Origin: Trachythela sp. YZ-2020
Lineage: Eukaryota; Cnidaria; Anthozoa; Malacalcyonacea; Clavulariidae
NCBI GenBank assembly: GCA_016169945.1
Contig: JADLSH010000249.1
Coordinates: 1,736,001-1,800,000 of the forward strand
Direction of reading: 5' to 3'
DNA: 64,000 bases
The position numbers were made by a program, and so were the translations under genes. Numbering within the stretch: position 1 is the stretch's first letter; each line of letters begins with the position of its first letter. The notes beneath the pieces were generated by a model. The model did not search any database. It saw nothing but the letters and a program-made list of their open reading frames with translations, and was not told the DNA's origin. Shown here one piece after another: positions 20,101-30,119 of this stretch.

Positions 20101-21559
20101 AACATAGAGAATAATAATAAGTACAAAAATTATATAAAATATGTAATAGGTCAACTATATATACATACCTCGCTGTTGGATATTCGTTCGTTGATTAGAT
20201 CAAACACGTCTCCAAATCGATCCAACAGTAATTCATAACTCTCTTGGCTTATTTCAACCAAATAGTCCACAAATCGTTTAATCATATCTGCCGTGTTAGC
20301 AGAGGAAACAAAACACTTGGGCTCTTCGTATCCTGGCACATTGGAGCATACTGATACACTCAATGGTATATGTTCAGCTTCCCATGTAAGTTTCGCCGTG
20401 TTTCTCAGGTGTTGTGATTGGCGTTGAAAGTAGCACTCGAAGTCAAACGTTGCACGATACGGGAAGTACTTTAAATCTTCAGGGATCTCGATACCTTCGT
20501 CTGCGAGTAAATCAAAGATTGTTTGTGGAAGTTTATAGACACCGCCAGGGAATACATAACGAACAGTAGCTTCACATGTTTTCTCGTGTCTGTTGAGAGC
20601 CCACGCATTTTTCCATAATTTATCACATTTACAACAACAATATGATTTGGAGTACAACGATAACTTTTTTATATAGCTGAAATGGCTCCCGTAGAGGTTC
20701 AAGTACATTGTATTGGCATAGGTACGGTGGGATCGCTGGATGAGCTGAGCCACAATTTTTGTCTGGTCGTTCTCTTCATCGTAAAGTTCAACAAGACGAT
20801 ACACGTAAATATTAAGTTCAAATAATTTTTCCAAGTCCGGTAATTCCTCGAGTGTCACACCATCAAAATCATCATCATCCTCAGCATACCGTTCAAAATA
20901 ATGTTGAGTATCGCGTTCGAGATTGCTCGAGTGACATCCACGGTGCATAGCCAAACAACGGAAGAAACACAATTTGTCCTCGTAAGATATACCAGTTTGT
21001 TCGTTACAATCTAACGACACGATGGCAGGATTATCCAACACACGGCGAGGTAAGCGAGTACTACGTCCAATCGGATGTTCGCGAAGCTTCGTTATATAAA
21101 ACGTAGCGTTGGTAACATCCACAACGACCCACTTCGAGTTGGGTCGTTGTTGTCGAGCCCATTCGAAGATATCCAAGTTTTGTAAAGCTTCGCGTACTTG
21201 ATCTAAATCCTCGAGGTTACGTATTTGGAACGGTACCTCAAATACACGGTTGTTGTTGATAGAGGAGTGGTGGTATTGGAATTGTTCTGTCTCGTTGTTG
21301 AACAACACGAATCCAAACGATACGTTGAGCTTGAACACCGTAGTTTGGTCGTGGAATATATGATCTACGTATTGTACAAGTTGACTCATATCCATGGAAT
21401 TCAGACGATAATTGTACCAATCCTGGACTCGGTTACCACGATTTTGACGGGTTCGAATAGCACGCCAATGTTGCCGGTGTAATTGAGAGGGGAGATTAGC
21501 TGGTGGTATAATTGGGTCTTGGGTAAATGGGTTGGGTTGGGCAGTAGATGTCGAAACTC
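17174..21559 (-). pseudogene. POLB: protein-primed DNA polymerase B, exons 4-7, one frameshift
   Basis: Replicates the element. Four exons: 21559-20169, 20096-20004, 19930-18844, 18587-17174. All boundaries are GT-AG and their phases agree (1, 0, 0, 1). Exon 4 has a Cys/His pattern ('DKLCFFRCLA' ... 'YGSHFSYI') recalling OTU-like folds, a zinc knuckle ('CCKCDKLW' ... 'HEKTC') and exonuclease motif I ('TFDFECYF'). Exon 6 has polymerase motif A ('GYDANALYLWAI'). Exon 7 has motif B ('GNSGYGKT') and motif C ('MDTDSAY'). A one-base loss near 18247-18256 shifts frame within exon 7. The gene joins by splicing to the zinc-finger exons at 21876-22695, giving a protein of about 1,550 residues. Confidence 0.9.
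18588..18843 (-). other. intron 6 of PolB with short tandem repeats
   Basis: Flanked by CAAG|GTAAAA and TTATTAG|GT. Holds four degenerate repeats of the type 'cccacgcaa(c/t)t' followed by 'aaaa-caatta'. The flanking exons join across it in the conserved 'FQFQG' to 'CWWHGHDC' region seen in Polinton polymerases. Confidence 0.7.
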
Positions 21560-21875
21560 CTTAAAAAGGAAATTAATCTCAATAAGATAACAAACACCCG
21601 ATTCGGAAATTTTAAACGCCGGGAGGAAACAAACCTATAATGTGTAATGTACATAAGCCTAAAACCTTTAACGATTATAGCAGTATACTACATAAGTATA
21701 TTAAATCTTTATAAAAGAAACCACATGTGACTTGGTAAAAACACACTACGATCAGCGAAACATAAAAAGTTAATTACTTCTTAACGACTCTTTTCGCGGA
21801 TTAGTGATATTCAAATTACACTTAGCAACGTTAGGATAGCAACCATGGTAAAATATTCAAGTCAAACTTTCCTAC

Positions 21876-22695
21876 CTTCGTTAACAACTGTAGGCGTTGA
21901 GGCTCCTTCGTTCACAGCCGTAGACGTCGGGGCTCCTTCATTCACAGGTGTAGAATCCGTCGTCTTTGCTCGCTTCCCTTTGCTTGCTGTGGGACCACGC
22001 TTACGTTTCCCACCGCCGACCTGATGGACATCGCGTTGATGTGCTTGGAGTGGGAAAATGTTGCGAAACGTCTCGTCGCAAACATTGCACGTATGCTCCC
22101 GTTCAGCACCCCTTCGTTCGTGCATTTTCATATGGTCATTAAGTTTGTCCTTGAGAAAAATAAATAGACATTTTAGTTTTAATACTATACGAAACGTTTG
22201 AACCTCACTTAATAATACCTTTCGACCAAATTTCTTGTGACATCTCACACAGTCGAAGGACTTTTCTTGGTGAATTTTCTCATGCCGTTTCAACTTGTTT
22301 CTCGATGCAAAGTCTTTTCCACAAACTTCACAGGTAAACGGTCTCTCTCCGGTGTGTAATCTTCGAACATGTCGGGTTAGGTCATGAGAACGCGTGAAAA
22401 CTTTACCACACTCATTACAAGGAAAGCTTTTAGGTTTAATCGCTGGGGCACTCTCTACATCGTCTTTCCAATCATTCCAGTCGGCGAGAACTTGTTCCTG
22501 GGTTTCAGGCGACCAAGAATCGAACATATCTTCAACCGCCAACGAACAAAGCTGACGATTAATCTCTTCGTCCTCCAGATCAGCCATGAACTGATCTCTC
22601 CTATGGAATAGAATTTGTATTAACAAGAATCTAATTATACCAAAGCGAATGTCAAAATCAACTTACCAAATATTTTCTTGCTGTTTTTGAGCCAT
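21876..22695 (-). CDS. C2H2 zinc-finger exons 1-3, N-terminus of PolB gene
   Basis: Exon 1 22695-22667 (29 nt, [10 protein letters not shown]), exon 2 22600-22219, exon 3 22149-21876. Introns of 66 and 69 nt; the same introns, with exon 2 of identical length (382 nt), occur in Polinton 2. Four C2H2 fingers: [30 protein letters not shown] (split by intron 2) and [10 protein letters not shown]. Then comes a basic patch ('GGGKRKRG', 'SKGKRAK') and a VNEG-A-T-ST repeat. Exon 3 ends in phase 1 at a GAAG|GTAGGA donor. The acceptor at 21560 continues the same VNEG repeat in frame, so the fingers are probably fused to PolB rather than forming a separate gene. Confidence 0.85.
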
Positions 22696-22769
22696 TGTAA
22701 ACTTTCAGATACAGATTTCAGAATTTTCAGATGTAGAAAATTTCACCAAAGCAATCTTAGGCAGAAAGA

Positions 22770-23222
22770 CGGACTGTGTTTGGAACACAACGCTTGGGGA
22801 CTTTATAGGGACGCTATAGCTATTGTGATAAAAAGCGTCAGGATTAACTCTTTTTGTGATGAAAATGCTGAGCTCAGCTTAATGACTGTTTTGCCCAAAC
22901 GCGTCTTGTATATCATTATGACGTCAATACATAATTAATTATGTTAATGATGAGTTGCGTTCGCGGCCCCCTATACGTTAGTGTTTGCGGCCCCCTTGCA
23001 TACTAATTAGTGTGGCCCCCTGCGGCCCCCTTGCATACTAATTAGTGTGGCCCCCTGCGGCCCCCTATATGCTAGTGTTTGCGGCCCCCTTGCATACTAA
23101 TTAGTGTGGCCCCCTGCGGCCCCCTTGCATACTAATTAGTGTGGCCCCCTGCGGCCCCCTTGCATACTAATTAGTGTGGCCCCCTGCGGCCCCCTAAAAA
23201 TAAGGGTTGAAAACCACATACA
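22770..23222. repeat. right terminal inverted repeat of Polinton 1
   Basis: Reverse complement of the left end, but with five 35-bp units instead of three and an internal 'ctatatgctagtgtttg' interruption. The unique inner part matches 9265-9465. The unequal unit number shows that the terminal repeats expand and contract independently. Confidence 0.85.
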
Positions 23223-23388
23223 AGCTCGTTCCGCATCTAAAATTAGATAACAAGAGTTGTAAGCACGCAGCGTTTTTTTCAGCTCACGTACGTGTACATA
23301 CGCTGTATATTGGATATCTCTATTGAATAGCTCTAAACGGTTGCCCCAAGGACCATTTCTCAAAAGTGGAAACCCAGACTACACTTAC

Positions 23389-24120
23389 TTAATCTACACA
23401 GAATAACTCTTTCCGTTCTAAATTGTTTTCCCTAGATGTCCAGTAAGAGCCATCATTATCCAGTGTCACTGCAGAAGGGTTGGATATCCGAACAACACCT
23501 GCAGTGCTTGGTGTAAGGCCAAATATCGAATAATTCATCAAGTTCAATATTTTTAACAAACTTACCTCGTTATTAACTATGCAGTAAAGGATGAATATTA
23601 AGAGAAAAATATCATCAGTAATAAATTCACGTAAATGATCCTGGTAAGTCCATTCCCACATCTCTACTTCTATATATCTACTTCTACTCTCCATATCTAA
23701 ACCCAACATGGAATTATGGATTCCGAAAATTTTCAAGAAAATGTTCTCTGAATACTAGCTCTCTGAATGTTAACTTGCTATAAACAGCTACAGTAAGATG
23801 GCACACAACTTACTTCTATAATGAACAAAACAAGACAACATAAAATGAATAACTACTGCATGTGCGTACCTGGATAGAGTTAGTGATAGCGAATATATAT
23901 ACTGAAATACAATGAAGATTCATTAAATGCCATGATACCAAATATCCATGTAATTCCTAAAATAAGAATGACGGCAACAAACGTCTTTGTTGCGGACTCA
24001 AAATGTATGAACAATGATGAATATATTATGAAAGTTAATCTAGCTTCCAGTGTTGAGGTAACGAAAGTCACCCTCATTTGTAACGAAAGTTCTATTTTGC
24101 CACGTGTTCATACAGAACGT
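23389..24120 (-). pseudogene. adhesion-GPCR TM5-TM7 remnant
   Basis: At 24077-23880 a TM6-type helix ('VAVILILGITWIFGIMAF') is followed, after a frame change, by 'YIFAITNSIQ' and a CAG|GTACGC donor at about 23870. At 23736-23569 a TM7-type segment ('IFLLIFILYCIVNNE') ends at a GAG|GTAAGT donor. The order and sequence match TM6-TM7 of family B2 receptors and the intact receptor at 29591-51337. The frame change inside the TM6-TM7 exon suggests a pseudogene or an indel error. The Polinton lies just downstream. Confidence 0.55.
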
Positions 24121-24212
24121 TTTAATTAAACGAACCTTTATAAACACATGTCTTCTTAACTTTGTCTAACTATATGTTGTTATATATTTCCAATAGGACG
24201 TAGCACTATTTG

Positions 24213-24833
24213 CAGTGGCGTAGCTAGCGGTCCTGCTCGTTTTTCCAACTAAAAATTTTTTTGTCAAAATCCAACTAAAACATTTCTTTGTTTATCTGTA
24301 GCTTTAAAAATTCATCATTGTTATTTTCTGGCCTTTTTTATTGTTACTATTTTAAATATTCCGCATCCATTACATTTACGCAATGTTACAGCCTGTCGTG
24401 TCTGCTACCTAGCAACTGCAACTCTACAAGAACTCATTTCCGGATATCAATATATTGCATATTGATTCACACGCGACTTGTGTTAGCCCTGCGCATGCTC
24501 AAAACGGCTGTTTACAAAGTTAACTCCTGCTATCTCGAGAGGGCAGGAGTTGTATTGTCTTTTCTAGCGAGCTTTCTGCGTGACTAGATACATTTGTGTA
24601 AGGCGAATAATTATCATATTTGGCGAATCCAGCTTCTATTGAAGCCGATGTCATAAGCGATTTGTTGAAAAAATCATTTTCGGTTATAGCAACTGCCGAA
24701 CAAAATGTTATTGTTAAGCAGCGACCAACTCCGAATTTAACAGTAACAACGCAGGGGATCGGAGAGCCTTTCAGAAGACTTGCAAGCGTGGCTCTAAAGC
24801 AGGACCGTTCATTTCAAGCTAGCTACGCCACTG
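24213..24833. mobile_element. hAT-like non-autonomous element
   Basis: Inverted ends CAGTGGCGTAGCTAGC and GCTAGCTACGCCACTG, flanked by an 8-bp duplication with one mismatch (ACTATTTG at 24205-24212, TCTATTTG at 24834-24841). The 621-bp interior has an ORF (24620-24844) that runs out through the right end and shows no transposase motif I can name. Confidence 0.75.
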
Positions 24834-24849
24834 TCTATTTGTAATTCTT

Positions 24850-25480
24850 GTAAACTCCCACCTCTGTTGTTGAGTATTTTTTCAATAAAGATTTAATGAA
24901 TGAATGAATGAATTACTTAATGAATTAATTAATTAATTAATTAAGCGAACAAGCAACAAATCTCCAGCTGAAGGGCCTTCTCTCTGAACGTCCAAGTTAT
25001 TTTAAGAAGTGTTTTAAATCTTTTATGTGAAATTCAGGAACAAACCACGGTACCTTATTCTATCACAAAAGATTCGCCTTAAATATAAGAACAGTGAAAT
25101 AGGATTACATCATTATTAGAAGTTGAAATGGTTATTAAAAATTCTATAAATATCTTACTTCAAGCCGCCATATTTTTTGTCGTCAACAAACATTTATCCA
25201 CAAAAAGTTTCAGAAGGATTTAATGAGACACGAGAGAGAAGTGACTAAACACGCAAAGAAGAAGGAAGGAAAGCAGGAATGATAGATTGAAGGAAGAAAG
25301 GAAGGAAGAAAAAATGAAGACAGAAAGTAGAAAAAGGAGGAAAGAAAAACGAAAGGATAACGGAACGGAAGAAGAACGAGCGAGAGTGAATGGATAGAAG
25401 GATTGATGGATAGAAGAAAGAATAAAAGTTAGGAATTAATGAGCGGTTTTGTCAAACGTCATTGTTCAGATACAGTCAGG
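24850..25480. other. low-complexity DNA, no gene
   Basis: Contains (AATG)n/(AATT)n at 24895-24945 and a purine tract of GAAGG/GAAAG type at about 25235-25440. Confidence 0.6.
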
Positions 25481-25599
25481 GATTGTTGATCAGTACAATA
25501 CCCTGCGGAGAAATTATTACTCAATTCTTGTAGCCTTGATTAGCCATAACCAAGACGGTCCCATTTTAAATCCACCATTTAGCACGAACGTCGAATATA

Positions 25600-26300
25600 A
25601 AACACGATTACTGGCATGAATATGGACTTGGACCTTATGCTCTTCTTTAAAATTACTCATGGTTTGGTAACACTAAATACTCGCGCTTCTCCACTTGTTT
25701 CTATTACTTGCAGAACCACCCGATCAACTTCAAAAAACAACGTAAAATATGTTTACTTCTCCCTAAATGCAAAAATACCACCTATACCAGAAATCCTATA
25801 ATTCCTGATCAGAACTTGCCGTATATGGAATGCACTTGCGGATGAATTAAACCTTAATATGGACAACCTCATCACATTTAGATCAACCTTACTAAACTAT
25901 TACTATGCATCGCTAAAAATTAATTATTCTCCAGAAAACCCTCGAATTAACCTTTAGAACTATCCGTTTAAAATGTAACCTGTTCGTAGTTTCACATGTC
26001 CAATATCGTGCTGTTATTGAAATCTGAGTGTTGTTAACTTCAACATGTTGTTGTTGTATAAACTGTGTATGTAGTTAGTTACATGTAGTTAGTTACATGT
26101 AATCATTTAATGTTACGTATTGTTGGGCCCGCAGTAATGGGCAATCGCTGTTGCGGCGCTATTGGGGGAGGGCTAGGGGTAGGCTGGTGTTGCCGTTAGG
26201 GGACTAGCCACTACGCAGGCTCCCTGCCATGGATCTACTAAGTCTAATTATATATTATATGACCATTGCTTACACCAACGTACCATTCTGTAAAGTTGGG
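25600..26300 (+). mobile_element. LINE 3' fragment (end of RT ORF and 3' UTR)
   Basis: Two adjacent reading frames give 'LDLMLFFKITHGLV', then 'RTCRIWNALADELNLN' and 'RSTLLNYYYASLKINY', which is the conserved C-terminus of CR1/Jockey-type LINE polyproteins. A G-rich 3' region follows. 5'-truncated and frameshifted. Confidence 0.7.
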
Positions 26301-26590
26301 CCGGCGTTGATGACATGATTTTTACAATTACTATACATTCTACATACAGGCTACACCACTGTGCTGCACTGGCTACTTATTAGTTGATTGGTTACAATTT
26401 GTTGCTCACATTCGACATCAAAGTGAGCGTACTTGAGTGCGGCTGTGAGGATTTTGCCGAGACATAAGAAACTGTCTGCAATAGAGTTGTCCTAAAGAAG
26501 TCTCCGTGCCGAGAGATTAGACTGTACCCATTTAATATATTCGTATCTCTACTTCGACAAGCTAATTTTTGTTTCATTCTATTTTCTCAG

Positions 26591-26699
26591 TGGCCACTGT
26601 CACACTGGAAAGTTCACAAATTAATGTGATCGAAGTTACCAATCAGGCTATTGTCCTTGTTAAAGTGACTGGTGCTAGAAAAAGAGACATACATATCAA
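26591..26699 (+). CDS. Calx-beta-like exon (part 1)
   Basis: Bounded by TTTCTCAG and AA|GTGAGT. Encodes about 36 residues ('VTLESSQINVIEV', 'IVLVKVTGARKRDI') resembling the first strands of a Calx-beta domain, which in animals forms calcium-binding repeats of large extracellular proteins. It has no stop in frame. The rest of its gene is not clear; the exon at 27542-27770 may be the other half. Confidence 0.5.
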
Positions 26700-27541
26700 G
26701 TGAGTTGAAACGTTTAGGAAGAGGGAAGTTGAGAAGCCCAAGGATGGGCGTCGAAAATTTTGATATTCAAATTCATCAGATTATACAGGGGAACTTTAAT
26801 TATGCCCAATAGGATAGTGCAACTTCATAGTGCAACTTCAACTTGGCTAACTATTAATCATGACACTTCGATACTAGACTTCAATTGTAACGAGGTCAAA
26901 GCTAAGTTCACTCAAATGTATAGGGTTCGCTTGTCCGTCTTCCTTAGATCGTACAGCAACCCTTTACATATAGTGTTATTCCAGCCAGGGTCTTTTTTAA
27001 GAAATCGTTAGTGGGAGGGCCATAATCGAAATGGGGAGAAACCAGTAGGTGGTGTATTACAGGTGTGGGAAGCTGAAGGGGGTTCTGAGCGTCCTCTCTG
27101 TGGCTTGATTTCCTGCATTTTCAGTGACAATTTTTTATATATCCCATCTAAATGGAGCCAGGTTTTGTTGTGAGAATACCATAACTTTCTTCTAAACTCA
27201 GTTTTTTCCCTTTCTTGCTTATATTTTGGACAAAAGGGACCTTCACTTGGGGGGGGGGGATAGTTTACTGGGGGAGGGCAAAATAGCTTACTGGGAGGGC
27301 CAACATGGTGACTGGGGGGCCCTGATTCCAGCCAGTTCAATTTGTAAATCCAAACCATACTAGGCATAGGCTCTGGTCCAATTACGAAGTGGCATTAATC
27401 ATTCACCTTTGTTTACGTAAAACGTATCGACGTACGATGTTTCCGCCTTTGCTGCATTAAATGACTACGAAGCGAAATTTGAGTTAGTGACATTTTAGCC
27501 AAATAGCTTTCAGAAATAATTCCTTTTTGGTATTCTTGAAG

Positions 27542-27770
27542 ATAACATCGTTGAAAATACAGAGCAGTTTGGAGTACGTGTCACATCAACTGATCCACAA
27601 TTGCAAGTGGATGTTATAAATGGAGACCTTCGTGTTTCCATAACGGACAATGACAGCATAGACGACCCAGAAGACAGGAACTGGAAACGCACGCTAAACT
27701 TTAATGTCGCTGACGTACGCGACATCCATGATACGCTTTTTAGCACGTCACACGTGAACGTTAGCAGGGA
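27542..27770 (+). CDS. Calx-beta-like exon (part 2)
   Basis: Open frame with 'DNIVENTEQFGVRVTST' and 'LRVSITDND', matching the acidic C-terminal half of a Calx-beta domain (D-x-x-x-E-x-x-E-x-F, then I-x-D-N-D). The acceptor is probably TTGAAG at 27541 and the donor was not resolved. The intervening 26.7-27.5 kb holds G-rich low-complexity sequence and no further domain piece that I could see. Confidence 0.5.
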
Positions 27771-27819
27771 CTTACTAGTACGTTTTCATTTTTTCATTTG
27801 GACAGTAAATAGTTAGCAT

Positions 27820-29590
27820 GATTCCAGTTTTGTCGAAGCATCTACATCAAAATGGCGCACGTAACTTGGGTCCCTATATCTAAGTAGTTCACACTCAAAC
27901 CCTGTAACTTGAAGATAAGGCAACACTTCACTTGTACACCATATTATTTATGATCACAAATAGCATGTTAATGCAATTAACATAACCCTGTAACTATAAT
28001 TTAAATAAGTATTAGGAATTCTCATTTACATATTGTAAAGAGGAAAAGAAATGTGAATGCAGCTATCGCTTTTTCAAACTTCTCTTGGGTTTAACAAAGC
28101 AAAAACAACCTTTGAATATATGCGTATCATTTTGAACTACAAAATAGCCGCCTTTGTTGTTGTTTCTGTGCACACTTACTTAAAACCCCGTAACTTCACT
28201 TTAAATATATTTCAGGGATTCTCATCTATAAAAAATTCAACAAAAATAGAAATGTCTTGAAACAAGGCAAGGGGTCAAAATTTGACTTAATATGCTAGTG
28301 GAGGTATGCAATCCCAGAGTGCACTAAAGTTACATTTGAGTAAAACCAGCCAGTTTTAAACATATTATTAGGAGTTTCTTGCCAACATAAACTTGGTTAC
28401 ATGTCTTAATATATAAGCAGATAACCACGAATACTGTTTATACAACCCCAATAGGAAATGGCAAATTGCTTTTATAGATGGAAACAGTGGCAGAAAAAAA
28501 GTTTTAAGTCATTATATGTTGGTGGCCCAGGTGACTGTTTCCTTTTAGCCACTTCTGCGCCTGTTTTCAAATCACTGTACATGTATAAATTAAGGAATAC
28601 ACGATATGCAATTTGATTGGGATAATAATAACCGTGGATTATAACTCACTAGTACAATCTTGATTACCTATTATTTGAGCAAAGGAACCATACACACCAT
28701 TTTACACTTCATGTCTGTTGTCACTTGTAATAATTACTTGATTGTGAAGTAATCACAGTGATTGTGAAGTGCTGTGCAGCTAGCTTTTTCTTAGAGGTTG
28801 CGCTCTGGTTGTTGGAACAACTCCTATTTTCCTGTTCCTTGCATGGTGCTGTATTGAATTTTACTACCCCTCCCAAGGGCACGAGTTAATCCTGCAAGCA
28901 GGAAGGTCTTGTTATTGAAGGTGTCTTCTCTGTGATTGACATGCATTGTGAATATTAAATGTGTTTTGTGAGACCACACATAATAGGTTATAGCAATCTT
29001 GGTGGATATGTACCTTCCCCAGAATTATTCCCAACTTCAATTCATCAATAAACTTTGTGAACCAAATGTTTATCTTTTATTCACCGTCCTCAACTTCTCG
29101 ACGCTCCTTGCATTTGAAGCCAATTAATTCATTCATTAATAACCTATATTTATAGCGATTCCTTTGCTTTTTTCATTCGGACGACCGCAGAGAGGGAGAA
29201 TTAGAAACCTTATCCCGCTTTCCTCAAAATTTACGTGATCGTTTGAATGCCAAAATCGCCTTTATTCTTTTGAAATCACATGCTCTATTAAAAAGTTACA
29301 TAATTTACTATTTTAACTAGTTGCAGTATGAATTGTGTTTGTATGCAGTGTACGCTAGACTAGATCTACCGTGTATTAGGCCTACCTAAAAACTCGGCTA
29401 ACATTCAAATACTGGCTTCAGGCTGTAGACCGGCAAAATGTCTCGTTAATTTTCTCTCATCTACATGTCAAGTTAAGCAGACATTCTGATTCATATGAAT
29501 CAGACATTCTTATTCATATCCTTTATTGTTTAACACAGTCAGAAATAGTCTTATTTCTTGTCTTGTATGCAAAATAATTCGAAGTAAAAT
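27820..29590. other. no gene recognised
   Basis: AT-rich DNA with two related 'aaccc(t/c)gtaactt-a-tttaaata' segments (27895-28030, 28180-28215). No coding domain seen. Confidence 0.5.
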
Positions 29591-30119
29591 TCATTGCATT
29601 TCCATGGAGACAGTACGATTCTTAGAGGAACAAGCGTGGATTGTGGGTGATGTTAAAGGAGAACTTTCAGTATTGTGGTTGCCAGCCATGCTGTGGGTAA
29701 CCTCTTGAAATTTCAAATCATCAGCGTGATAATGATGACGACGACTTGGCGTATCTGTCTTTTCTTTTGTCGAACATAACGATTTCCATTTACTTCTTGT
29801 ATCTTTTGGCAGGACGCAACGAAAGATGAAGACCAACAGACCTTGGAGTGAGTTAAAGATGCAAAATAGATACTGGAAGACCAATTTAGCGTCTTTGATA
29901 GCAAGGACACCAAATACCCAAGTGAGACCCAGAGCCACTAGGATAGCAATACCGCGTCTTGCTTGTGTGATCCTGCTAGTCTTGAGGGTTGAGGTCACTT
30001 TAGTTCCAGAAGTAAGGAGGGAATGTAAGATCAGGACAAACGCGATACAGTTGGCGACCAGTATGATCAGGACTGGGGCGAGGAAAGCCACTTGAAATGC
30101 GACACTTTGAAGACGGCAA
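29591..30119 (-). CDS. adhesion GPCR: TM5-TM7 and cytoplasmic tail exon
   Basis: Last exon of the receptor. Begins with the Cys of extracellular loop 2, then TM5 ('FLAPVLIILVANCIAFVLIL'), TM6 ('RRGIAILVALGLTWVFGV'), TM7 ('YLFCIFNSLQGLLVFIFRCV') and a tail of about 75 residues with many Ser/Thr, ending at 29591. The join from 33851 restores a conserved Tyr-Cys pair across the splice. Confidence 0.85.

Larger units (their letters stand above)
9089..23222. mobile_element. Polinton/Maverick element 1 (about 14.1 kb)
   Basis: Ends in inverted repeats: TGTATGTGGTTTTCAACCC from 9089 and its reverse complement ending at 23222. It carries the Polinton hallmark set: DDE integrase with chromodomain, protein-primed PolB, adenain-type protease, HerA/FtsK-type packaging ATPase, major capsid protein and a presumed minor capsid protein. 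The genes form two convergent blocks. I could not find a matching 6-bp target duplication outside the ends (flanks TAGTAG and AGCTCG), so the true termini may differ slightly or the duplication has decayed. Single-base lesions in several genes indicate a defective copy, or assembly indels. Confidence 0.95.
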
